64,000 bases of DNA, taken from positions 172,004-236,003 of the forward strand of contig CAVZAB010000018.1 of NCBI GenBank assembly GCA_963773155.1, given 5' to 3'. Shown in pieces: positions 56,843-64,000 of the stretch. The translations under genes were made by a program, and so were the position numbers. A model generated the notes under the pieces. It was not told the DNA's origin. It saw only the letters and a program-made list of their open reading frames with translations, and made no database searches. Source of the stretch: CAVZAB01 sp963773155 (lineage in GTDB: Bacteria > Pseudomonadota > Alphaproteobacteria > Rhizobiales > Beijerinckiaceae). The stretch's first letter is position 1. Every line of letters begins with the position of its first letter.

Positions 56843-57542
56843 TTATTCTTTGCCGGGCCGACGGTCGCGGCCAGCTATTGCGGGTCCGAGATCCATCAAG
56901 CCTCGAATGGTTTCGACGAGGCGGCGGTGCGCCTCGGATTTCGGATCGCCGAATTCGGCCGGTGTATGATTGTCGGCGAGATGGCTGAGGCGGGCCAGCG
57001 AGCGCAGGCGCTGACGGCGGGTCTGCTTGAGGTCGCTCGACCGGCGTGTGAAGAAAATCTTGCGCAATTCCCCGTCGCCGAACAGCGCATTCAATTCACT
57101 CGCCGTCACATAGATTAGGAACAGAACAAAGATCCAGATCTGAAATCGCGGCAAAGCGGTGCCAGGAAAAATGATCACTCAGATATTGGGGCAGGCTGGC
57201 AGACGTGCCGCCATCAACGATAAATTCGATCAATTTCTCGAGCAGGCGTACGAGGAAGACGATCGTGACATAGACGCAGGTCTTGAACAGGATCGGTTGG
57301 ACCAAGGGGGCCCGGTCGAATTGCTTGAGGAACGGCAGGGCATCGGCGATCAAGACCGCCTTGCCGACGACGAGGGCGGCGCCCGTTGCAATGAGGAAAC
57401 TGCCGAGCTGGACCAGATAATCGTCGAGGATGAGTTGCGTCGTAAGGACGATGATGTTGAAGCCGACCGCAAAGAACAGCGCCGGCGGAATCATTTCCCT
57501 GACCTCCTTGAGCAGGAAGGCTCCAACGCCCGATCTGGTCAT
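56843..57542 (-). CDS. membrane protein of unknown function, frameshifted
   Basis: From ATG 57542: MTRSGVGAFLLKEVREMIPPALFFAVGFNIIVLTTQLILDDYLVQ, three further hydrophobic segments to about 57150, then, one frame over, IWIFVLFLIYVTASELNALFGDGELRKIFFTRRSSDLKQTRRQRLRSLARL to 56843. Four membrane segments in all plus a charged C-terminal tail, about 233 residues. The switch near 57140-57160 is equivalent to one extra base. I have seen this arrangement as a hypothetical protein in alphaproteobacteria, function unknown. It lies 41 bases upstream of the dienelactone hydrolase gene on the same strand. Confidence 0.68.
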
Positions 57543-57649
57543 TCCTGCCTCCCGCTGGCCGAGCTCCGCCTCGCGCATTGTCTTTGTCGCATGAATGCCT
57601 CGGCTTGAGTGTCTCGGCTTGGCAGGTCAAGTCTTGTTCGGTCAAGTGT

Positions 57650-58270
57650 GACATCCCGCCAGGGTGGCGAGCCCCCTCGTTTCGGCGGCCGGCCACAAGC
57701 TGGCATCAATGCGCTCCAGTAACTCCATCGGCAACCCGCGAGGCGAGATAGACAAGCGGCGGCACGATACTATGAGGCGGCAGCAGCGCAGCCGCCAATG
57801 GTTGGGGAGATTGGCCGGGATCATCCCCGAGCGCTAGCCCGACCGGCGCATCGTCCTGAAATTGATCGATACCTTGATGTCCCGGCCCAGCCGCCCTCCA
57901 GCATTTCCGGCACCGCAGCGGGCCGAAAAAAAAATTAACCGTTGACATCATTGTCGATGAGGGCGCGCTAGGTCGGTCGACCGGTGAGCCCAGCGAAATC
58001 GCGGATGCCGAGGCCGGCATGTTGACGATCATACCGCGACGACCAACATGCGATTGCGCCATGGCGACGCTCTTTGCGCAATCAGCCTCACGCCGGGCGT
58101 CAGCCGTGAGGCCGAACACCCACTCGCCGCCTCGAGCGGCGCGAGTTCGCGCACGCTGCGGCCTGTGGCGCGGATGCCTGCCGGCAAGGCCCTGGACCAT
58201 CGTGCGAGGCAGCGCCCCGGCTGGATCCGTGACGATGGCAACGCGCTCGACGGGCTCAGTTTCCATGGCT
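57650..58270 (-). pseudogene. short-chain dehydrogenase remnant
   Basis: Beginning near 58255 is an SDR-like VERVAIVTDPAGALPRTMVQGL; the next piece is in another frame (AGIRATGRSVRELAPLEAA), then GRRGMIVNMPASASAI (Ser-region strand), and finally LPPHSIVPPLVYLASRVADGVTGA, which is the usual SDR C-terminal segment. The catalytic YxxxK helix is not recognisable. Multiple frame changes and missing parts mark it as a decayed gene. Confidence 0.6.
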
Positions 58271-58293
58271 CGACGGTTCCCATGCTTGGCGCG

Positions 58294-58782
58294 CTATTGT
58301 GGCAAGGCCCGCCAATTGGCGGCGAGAAAGCCGCGCGGGTCGACCGCGCTAGTCGTTGCCGCCATGCGGGCCGTACTACCGACGCAATGCCAGGTATGGA
58401 CTTTATCGTGCCCGGTAGCGGCCATTGGAACAGAGTGCGCATCCGGATTCTTCCGGCAAAAGTCTGCGGCGCCGCGCGAGGTCTCGCTTCGATTGGCTTT
58501 GCCACAAGCGAGATTAGCGCCGGCATTGCAGAGCCATATCCGGCCAGCCATGCAGCGCAACGACGTAGTTGAGATGAGCAGGGCGGCTGGCATATCGGCG
58601 GCAAATCCAAACGCTTGCCGCGTTGCCGGCACCAGGTTCGGGGGAAGTGGCCGCAGCCTGTCGTCGTTCGGACTGCGGCAGATCAAGTGCGCCGGCACCG
58701 CGGCTGCCACCTCGCCGCAGGCCGGCCAGATGAAGGGCACCATCGTGACAGCGGCGAACAGAACATAAGTGGCGCGAAGCAC
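58294..58782 (-). CDS. secreted cysteine-containing protein of unknown function
   Basis: 162 residues from a GTG start at 58782 (LRATYVLFAAVTMVPFIW). A signal peptide ends near EVAAAVPAH. The mature part has cysteines in HLICRSPN, LRCMAGRIWLCNAGANLACGKANRS, ADFCRKNP and HTWHCVG, arranged as paired disulfides. Ordered patterns such as LPPNLVPATRQAFGFAADM suggest a real conserved family that I cannot name. It is divergent from the oxygenase-like gene starting at 58900; the shared 117-base spacer may serve both. Confidence 0.6.
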   Translation of the reverse strand: MLRATYVLFAAVTMVPFIWPACGEVAAAVPAHLICRSPNDDRLRPLPPNLVPATRQAFGFAADMPAALLISTTSLRCMAGRIWLCNAGANLACGKANRSETSRGAADFCRKNPDAHSVPMAATGHDKVHTWHCVGSTARMAATTSAVDPRGFLAANWRALPQ

Positions 58783-58899
58783 GGTAGTCTCCGACGCTTG
58801 CCTGCTTTCCAGGCGCCTCGCTCGCTTGCAACCAAGGCACGGCCGCAAATCGAGGTTTCCGATCGTACAACATCACCCTACACTAAGGTGTCAAGGAGA

Positions 58900-59751
58900 A
58901 TGGCGGGCGGCGATCAAAACTCTTCGCCCGAGCGGACAGGCAATGAGGAGTTGCGTCAGGTGGATTGCCGCGAGTTCTTGGGTACCGGCTATCAGTGCTT
59001 TCCCAATGATCGTACGCTCGACGATTGGGTCGACCATTGTTTGCCGGTGGCGCGGCGGGCTGTGACAGATCCGGCCAATCGGCACTGGCTGCGGTGCGGC
59101 GGCACCTGGTTTGCCGGCGTAAACGCGCTGCCCAACGATCGGCTGGGCGCCCTAGGTCCCGGGCCAGCGCTCAATGGCAGCGCGGTCGCCTTTGCAACTG
59201 CGCTCGTTGGCGGGCAGAGTTTCGATTGGGACAGCGGCCAGGTATCGGTCTGCTATCCCGGCTATCCCCAGCCGATGGCCGAGGAAACGGCTCAAGCCTT
59301 TCTCTATCGCCGCAATCGGGATGCGGCGCATGTCGATGGCCTGTTGCCGGTCGGCGCCGCGCGCCGCCGGCATGTCATGGAACATCATGCATTCATACTC
59401 GGCATTCCGCTGGCGACTACGGCGCCGGGGACCTCGCCCTTTGTCGTATGGGAAGGTTCGCACTTAATCATGCGCGAGGCCTTGCGCCGGGCGCTAGCCG
59501 GGCAGGCGGTCGAGGCCTGGGCCGGTATCGATGTCACCGCTGCCTATCAAGCGGCCCGCCGCGCGGTCTTTTCGAGCTGCCGGCGCGCCGAAATTGCGAC
59601 CGAGAGGGGCAAGGCCTATGTCGTGCACCGCCACGCGCTGCATGGCGTCGCGCCTTGGGCGCAGTCCGCGCCGGCCGGACCCGATGGCCGAATGATCGTC
59701 TATTTCCGACCGGTCAGCGTCAATGCGGACCTGTGGTTGAACGGGGACTAG
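58900..59751 (+). CDS. possible 2-oxoglutarate/Fe(II) dioxygenase-like protein
   Basis: 283 residues; ATG 58900 has a good ribosome binding site (aaggag). I do not recognise a named family. A possible iron triad is visible: H144 and D146 in AHVDG, a distal H248 in HRHALHGVAPW, and an Arg (264 or 270) in GRMIVYFRP for 2-oxoglutarate. This layout and the preceding QAFLYRRNRDAAH strand resemble phytanoyl-CoA-dioxygenase-like proteins. No signal peptide. It is followed by a secreted META-domain gene. Substrate unknown. Confidence 0.62.
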   Translation: MAGGDQNSSPERTGNEELRQVDCREFLGTGYQCFPNDRTLDDWVDHCLPVARRAVTDPANRHWLRCGGTWFAGVNALPNDRLGALGPGPALNGSAVAFATALVGGQSFDWDSGQVSVCYPGYPQPMAEETAQAFLYRRNRDAAHVDGLLPVGAARRRHVMEHHAFILGIPLATTAPGTSPFVVWEGSHLIMREALRRALAGQAVEAWAGIDVTAAYQAARRAVFSSCRRAEIATERGKAYVVHRHALHGVAPWAQSAPAGPDGRMIVYFRPVSVNADLWLNGD

Positions 59752-59824
59752 TTTGGTCATTGACGGGCGGCCTTTGCCGGTCTGCCGCCGACCTGCACAA
59801 TGCGCCAGCAAAGGGAACAATCGG

Positions 59825-60247
59825 ATGATGCCAGTGACCCGCCGACTCATTCCGGCCGCACTCCTCCTGTCGGCATTGAGTGCAGCCTCTGGCGCCGCGG
59901 GTCAGGACCTTGCCGGCAGCCAATGGCAGCCAACCGACATTGGCGGCCTTGCCATACCGAACAAAGCCGGGCTGTTCGTCAGATTCGAAGCGCAGCGCAA
60001 GCTCGCCGGATACGGCAGTTGCAATCATTTCTTTGGCGGCTACAAGACGCGTGGCGAGCGGATCAAAATCGGTGCGATCGGGATGACCACGATGGCCTGT
60101 GCGCCGGCCATTGCTGAACGTGAGGCGCGTTTTGTCAAGGCGCTCGAGGGTGGGCGCTTCTTCCGGCGCCACCGCACCCGGCTCGCCCTTTATGAGCGGA
60201 CCCACCGGGCGCGCCTCATCAAACTTGTTCAGACCGGTGCGCACTAG
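59825..60247 (+). CDS. secreted META/HslJ-domain protein
   Basis: 140 residues with a signal peptide (cut near GAAGQD, about residue 26). The META pattern follows: LAGSQWQPTDIGG, FVRFEAQRKLAGYGSCNHFFGGYKTRGERIKIGAIGMTTMACAPAIAEREARFVKALE. HslJ-like META proteins are linked to envelope stress or novobiocin resistance in E. coli, but most are of unknown role. Start ATG at 59825 or 59828. It lies 73 bases after the oxygenase-like gene, same strand. Confidence 0.83.
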   Translation: MMPVTRRLIPAALLLSALSAASGAAGQDLAGSQWQPTDIGGLAIPNKAGLFVRFEAQRKLAGYGSCNHFFGGYKTRGERIKIGAIGMTTMACAPAIAEREARFVKALEGGRFFRRHRTRLALYERTHRARLIKLVQTGAH

Positions 60248-60291
60248 CGCCGGCGCCGCCGCCCCTAACGGCAGATCCGGGGCAGTCGAGC

Positions 60292-60456
60292 TCACAGCTT
60301 GGCGGGATTGTCGAGAGCGGCACCGATATCCGCCAGATCCTGATAGCGCTCGCCGATCCGATGATACGGCCTGCCAGCGCTCGAGCCGCCGAAGGCTACG
60401 ACCAGCTCGCCACCGGCCGGCCCGCCGTAAATCGAGAATTGAACCGTGTCTTGCAT
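60292..60456 (-). CDS. small 54-residue protein of unknown function
   Basis: ATG at 60456 gives MQDTVQFSIYGGPAGGELVV, continuing through AFGGSSAGRPYHRIGERYQDL to a TGA at 60294-60292. The composition is protein-like and codon choice follows the local style. It could be an independent small gene or the displaced end of the frameshifted gene just upstream (60457-60955). No family recognised. Confidence 0.4.
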   Translation of the reverse strand: MQDTVQFSIYGGPAGGELVVAFGGSSAGRPYHRIGERYQDLADIGAALDNPAKL

Positions 60457-60955
60457 GTCCGCCAGGCATCGGATTGTTTAAGGCCGGGGTGCATCCGGTC
60501 AAATTCCCGCTGATAGGCGCCGGCCGCCGGAGATGAAATCGGTCATTGCTGCTTCGCCGACCAGCTTGATCGGATGCCAATAGGCCGCCACCGCGACTGC
60601 GGTGGCGAGCCGGTTCGTGTCGGTATGGCAGGCCCACCAGGTCAGAAGTTGAAATGGGTCCGGCGCAATCGTCATTTCCAGCGCACGATTTTCGGCCGCC
60701 CAGGCAATGTGAAACCGGCCGCGATCGGCGAATTGGACCATTTCGAGCGTATGTTGAGCCACCTCGCGCAAGCCCCGGTATGCCCGCCCACTCGAGGGAG
60801 GCGAGCATCGCGGGCGCCGCTTGCAGTGTCGTCTTCAACAGTTTGACGTGCCCATGCCTCGCCCATTCAATCTGTCGCCTGCGAACGGAATCCGTTGCCG
60901 CGACGCGATCGAGAGTGGCTTGCGTCGACACCCGCTGATTGCGCTGGAAATGCAA
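60457..60955 (-). CDS. hypothetical protein with two frameshifts
   Basis: Pieces in three frames form a coherent protein: RRRQIEWARHGHVKLLKTTLQAAPAMLASLEWAG (about 60885-60785), then LREVAQHTLEMVQFADRGRFHIAWAAENRALEM and DPFQLLTWWACHTDTNRLATAVAVAAYWHPIKLVGEAAMTDFISG (to about 60525), then AYQREFDRMHPGLKQSDAWRT. The helical, Trp-rich body looks like a conserved cytosolic protein but I cannot name it. The true start and end are uncertain because of the shifts. Confidence 0.45.
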
Positions 60956-61301
60956 GGCCCGGGCAACCGGCTGCGCGATGAAATCCCGCGATCTCGCCCG
61001 CCACCATTGCGAAAGCGGCCGCGTTCAGGCGCCCCCGTCATCGAATTGCGTCACGAGCAATGCCATTGCGGGCTGATTACCCGATGCCCCGCGGCAGCCG
61101 CTCGAATAGGGTGCCATTCCAGCGAGCGGCTTTGCTGGCTCGCCGCAGCGGCAGTGAGACTGAGCGCCTGGACCGCTCGGGCAAACGAAAGATGGCTGGC
61201 GGAGGCTGTGCGCACAGACCAGGGGGCGTGGTTCGTCAAAAAGGCAAAATCGGAATATCCCGCTTCGCCGGGCTCATCTGGCTTGTCGATACCCATCATC
61301 A
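60956..61301. other. 346-base spacer before the GMC oxidoreductase
   Basis: No family-like open frame is apparent on either strand. It separates the minus-strand hypothetical gene from the plus-strand GMC gene. Confidence 0.4.
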
Positions 61302-62960
61302 ATGGGAACCTGGCTCGAACGGTGTCACAAGCCGTTGCGGGGTTGGATCTTGGACGAATTCGATTTCATCGTGATCGGCGCCGGTTCGGCCGGCTGCGTT
61401 TTGGCCGAACGGCTGAGCGCCATCCCCAGCAATCGTGTCCTCGTCGTCGAAGCCGGCGGCGACGACCGCCGCCGCTTCTGGATCAAGACGCCGATCGGCT
61501 ACGGCAAGACCTTCTACGACCCCACTTTGAACTGGCGCTACACGGCCGAGCCGGACCCCGGGCTTGCCGGGCGGGCGGCCTATTGGCCCCGCGGCAAGGT
61601 TCTCGGCGGATCGAGTTCGATCAATGCGCTGGTTTACAGCCGCGGCCTGCCGGGCGATTACGACGATTGGCGGGCGGCCGGCAATCCCGGCTGGGGCTGG
61701 TCGGACGTCGAGCCGGTGTTCCGCAAATTCGAGCGCCGGATCCTAGCCGACGGCACCGCGCTCGGCGCGGGGCCGCTTTTCGTGGCCAACCGCGAAGCGG
61801 AATATCATCCGATCAAGCGCCATTTCTACGCTGCGGCGCGTGAGGTCGGCTTGCCGGTGGCCGGCGAGGCCGGTGTTGCCGACGGCCAAGGGGTGGGCGC
61901 CTATGCGATTACGACACGCCGGGGTTTGCGCTGTTCGGCCGCCGACGCCTTTCTGCGGCCGGCGATGGCGCGGCGCAATGTCGAAGTGCGCACCCATTCG
62001 CTTGTTCAGCGGATTCTGTTCGAGAATGGTCGGGCAGTCGGAATCGAATATCGCCGCGGCGGCAGCCGCGAACGCGCCACCGCGAGGGCCGAGGTGCTCG
62101 TCGCAGCCGGTGCCGTCAATTCGCCGCAGCTCCTGCAACTCTCGGGCATCGGACCGGCCGCGCTGTTGCAGGAACTCGGCATCGCGACCGTCTATGCCAA
62201 TCCGGCGGTCGGCGGCCGGTTGCAGGACCATCTCGGCGTCGATTATGTGTATCGGGCGAGCGAGCCGACATTGAACGAAGTGCTCGGTTCCTGGTCGGGA
62301 CGTCTTTCTGCGGGCCTCAGCTTTCTGTTTTCGCGATCGGGTCCGCTCAGCCTCAGCGTCAACCAGATGGGTGGCCTGGTGCCTGCCAGTCTCGACGCCC
62401 CAAAACCTATGGCCCAGCTCTACTTCAACCCGCTGAGCTATTCGACCAAATATGTTGGCCGCCGACCGCTGCTGCGGCCCGACCCCCATCCTGGCTTCAT
62501 CCTTGGCTTCAATCCCTGCCGGCCGAAGAGCACGGGGCGTATCGACATTAGATCGGCTGATTCGGCCGAAGCGCCGCGGATCGTGCCCAATTATCTCTCC
62601 GACAGCCAGGATGTTGCCGACGTTATCACCTGCGCGCGCCTGATCGGCCGTCTCCTGGAAACGCGGGCGCTCCGCGGTCTGATCGCCGGCCCGCCGCACT
62701 TCGATGTCACGAAAGCCGACGAGGCCGCGATCGTTGCGGATTTCCGAGCCCGCTGCAGCACCGTCTTTCATCCCTGCGGCACGTGCCGGATGGCACCGGC
62801 AGAGGTTGGCGGCGTCGTCGACAGCGAATGCCGGGTCTACGGGGTGCAAGGCCTGCGCGTCATCGACGCGTCGATTTTCCCCAATATTACCTCGGCCAAT
62901 ACCAACGCGCCAACGATCATGGCTGCCCACCGGGCAGCTGCGCTGATCGCCGCATGCTAG
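61302..62960 (+). CDS. GMC-family FAD-dependent oxidoreductase (choline/alcohol dehydrogenase-like)
   Basis: Up to 552 residues. FAD motif DFIVIGAGSAGCVLAERL near the N-terminus, GMC signature 1 around WPRGKVLGGSSSINALVY, signature 2 GAVNSPQLLQLSGIGP, and the C-terminal HPCGTCRM with NITSANTNAPTIMAAHRAA. The family oxidises alcohols such as choline, polyethylene glycol or long-chain alcohols. Start uncertain: ATG at 61302 adds about 17 residues ahead of ILDEFDFIV; a TTG at 61353 would begin directly at the FAD domain. It precedes an SDR gene and the two may share a pathway. Confidence 0.9.
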   Translation: MGTWLERCHKPLRGWILDEFDFIVIGAGSAGCVLAERLSAIPSNRVLVVEAGGDDRRRFWIKTPIGYGKTFYDPTLNWRYTAEPDPGLAGRAAYWPRGKVLGGSSSINALVYSRGLPGDYDDWRAAGNPGWGWSDVEPVFRKFERRILADGTALGAGPLFVANREAEYHPIKRHFYAAAREVGLPVAGEAGVADGQGVGAYAITTRRGLRCSAADAFLRPAMARRNVEVRTHSLVQRILFENGRAVGIEYRRGGSRERATARAEVLVAAGAVNSPQLLQLSGIGPAALLQELGIATVYANPAVGGRLQDHLGVDYVYRASEPTLNEVLGSWSGRLSAGLSFLFSRSGPLSLSVNQMGGLVPASLDAPKPMAQLYFNPLSYSTKYVGRRPLLRPDPHPGFILGFNPCRPKSTGRIDIRSADSAEAPRIVPNYLSDSQDVADVITCARLIGRLLETRALRGLIAGPPHFDVTKADEAAIVADFRARCSTVFHPCGTCRMAPAEVGGVVDSECRVYGVQGLRVIDASIFPNITSANTNAPTIMAAHRAAALIAAC

Positions 62961-63230
62961 ACCGGAGCTCGAATGAACCACAACGCTTCTCTCGCTTCGA
63001 AGATCTTCGCAGCGGCCGATTGTCGCGGCCTCCCGGCAAACATTGGATCGCGGCGTCCTCCAGCCCTTCTTGCACGGCGGTTGTGTGAGTTCTGCCTGGC
63101 TGTCGGATTATTGCCGGGATCGCCGACACGCTCATAGGCCTGTCGAATTTATGTTTCGATCAAGGCGGTCACCGCCAAATTGTAGGCGGCGAGCCCGGCG
63201 CTAGGCTCATCGGCGACAGGCGAGGTGAAT

Positions 63231-63992
63231 ATGGATAAGCGCGTGCTGATCAGCGCCGGGGCAAGCGGCATCGGCCGAGCCATGGCTGAGGCCTTCGCCG
63301 CAGCCGGCGCCCGCGTATGGATCGCCGACGCCGATGCGGCGGCACTTGAGGCCTGTCCGGCTAGCTGGCGCAGGGACCACCTCGACGTCACCGACGAGGC
63401 CGGTGTTGCCGCGCTGTTGAGCCACCTCGAAGCCGAATGGGAGGGGCTCGATATTCTATGCGCCAATGCCGGGATTGCCGGGCCGACCGCCCCTATCGAG
63501 GCGATCGAACTCGAGGATTGGCGCCGCTGCCTTGCGGTCAATCTCGACGGCGCCTTTCTCATCGTCAAGCACAGCGTCCCCTTGATGAAGAGACAGCGCG
63601 CCGGGGCAATTGTCCTGACCTCGTCAACCGCCGGGATCTATGGCTTTCCCAATCGTGCCCCCTATTGTGCGTCGAAGTGGGCGCTGAACGGCCTGATGAA
63701 GACCTTGGCCATGGAACTCGGCCCGTTCGGGATCCGGGCCAATTCGATCTGTCCGGGCGCCGTCGAGGGACCACGGATGGAGGCTGTCCTTGCCAGGGAG
63801 GCCGCGCTCAAGAACATCACGCGTGATCAGCTCTACCACGGCTATGCGCAGGGGACGTCAATGCGCGCCTTTGTCAGCGCCCAAGACGTCGCGGCCACTG
63901 CCCTGTTCCTCGGCTCGGACGCCGGCCGGATGGTCTCGGGGCAGATAATCGCGGTTGACGGTCACACCGAGAATCCCGATCCGAAAGTCTGA
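63231..63992 (+). CDS. short-chain dehydrogenase/reductase
   Basis: 253 residues. Coenzyme motif SAGASGIGRAMAEAF, NAG (CANAGIAGP), catalytic Ser-Tyr-Lys in LTSSTAGIYG and YCASKWALNGLMKTLAMEL, and the usual MVSGQIIAVDGHTE end. The standard TG of the first motif is SAG here. NAD(P)-dependent alcohol/ketone interconversion; substrate unknown. ATG at 63231 is preceded by cgaggtga; GTG at 63225 is an alternative. It follows the GMC gene by 270 bases. Confidence 0.9.
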   Translation: MDKRVLISAGASGIGRAMAEAFAAAGARVWIADADAAALEACPASWRRDHLDVTDEAGVAALLSHLEAEWEGLDILCANAGIAGPTAPIEAIELEDWRRCLAVNLDGAFLIVKHSVPLMKRQRAGAIVLTSSTAGIYGFPNRAPYCASKWALNGLMKTLAMELGPFGIRANSICPGAVEGPRMEAVLAREAALKNITRDQLYHGYAQGTSMRAFVSAQDVAATALFLGSDAGRMVSGQIIAVDGHTENPDPKV

Positions 63993-64000
63993 GGCGATGT

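Overview
The window is high-GC DNA with dense genes and short spacers. It reads as a chromosomal segment of an alphaproteobacterium, most likely Hyphomicrobiales (Beijerinckiaceae/Bradyrhizobium-like); that placement is inference from gene style and families (Ehr-type Hyf cluster, HiPIP, bdhA/ackA/pta set, CIRCE-controlled groESL). I see no rRNA, tRNA, CRISPR, phage or insertion sequence.

Layout. 0-1 kb: two small membrane proteins. 1.2-8.4 kb: a six-gene membrane-complex operon hyfB-C-E-F-G-I. It resembles the hydrogenase-4/formate-hydrogenlyase membrane module, but the large subunit has lost the cysteines that hold the Ni-Fe centre, so this is an energy-converting hydrogenase-related (Ehr) complex of unknown substrate. 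8.4-10.5 kb: a lysine-2,3-aminomutase-like radical SAM enzyme and an agmatinase. 11.5-15.8 kb: RidA, DUF1028, LysR, a beta-CASP nuclease and a DJ-1/PfpI protein. 16.0-20.6 kb: a tight minus-strand catabolic operon (creatinase/ectoine-hydrolase-like M24, M20 amidohydrolase, Gfo/Idh/MocA, Zn-alcohol dehydrogenase). 21-24.3 kb: BenE transporter, adenylate cyclase, thiE. 24.3-26.4 kb: groESL with a clear CIRCE operator and terminator. 26.5-34.9 kb: a split spermidine-synthase-like pair, M28 peptidase, secreted proteins, an OFA-type MFS carrier, fucU, zwf and hisE. 34.9-38.5 kb: EmrAB-type efflux pump with a divergent TetR regulator. 38.5-52.4 kb: bdhA, pta, scoAB and ackA, i.e. ketone-body/PHB and acetyl-phosphate metabolism, interleaved with broken genes. 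52.6-64 kb: mgtE, HiPIP, a zone of gene remnants, an oxygenase-like protein, a GMC oxidoreductase and an SDR.

A striking property of the whole window is the number of genes interrupted by one- or two-base frameshifts while protein similarity continues cleanly in the next frame (hyfB, beta-CASP nuclease, M24, spermidine synthase, fucU, zwf, hisE, pta, scoA and others). A sarcosine/dimethylglycine-dehydrogenase gene at 40.6-43.0 kb carries about ten or more. Most single shifts look like one extra base. Indel errors in the assembly are a real possibility and should be excluded before any of these is called dead. By contrast, the thiolase remnant (50.5-51.0 kb), the LacI/RbsC remnant (44.4-44.9 kb), and the ABC-ATPase, CHRD and SDR remnants (55-58 kb) have also lost internal sequence and look like genuine decay.

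I did not find a clearly new defence or mobile system. The best candidates for unexplained biology are the cysteine-less Hyf/Ehr complex without a recognisable electron-input module, the M24/M20/Gfo/ADH operon, and the oxygenase-like/secreted-protein pair at 58.3-59.8 kb.
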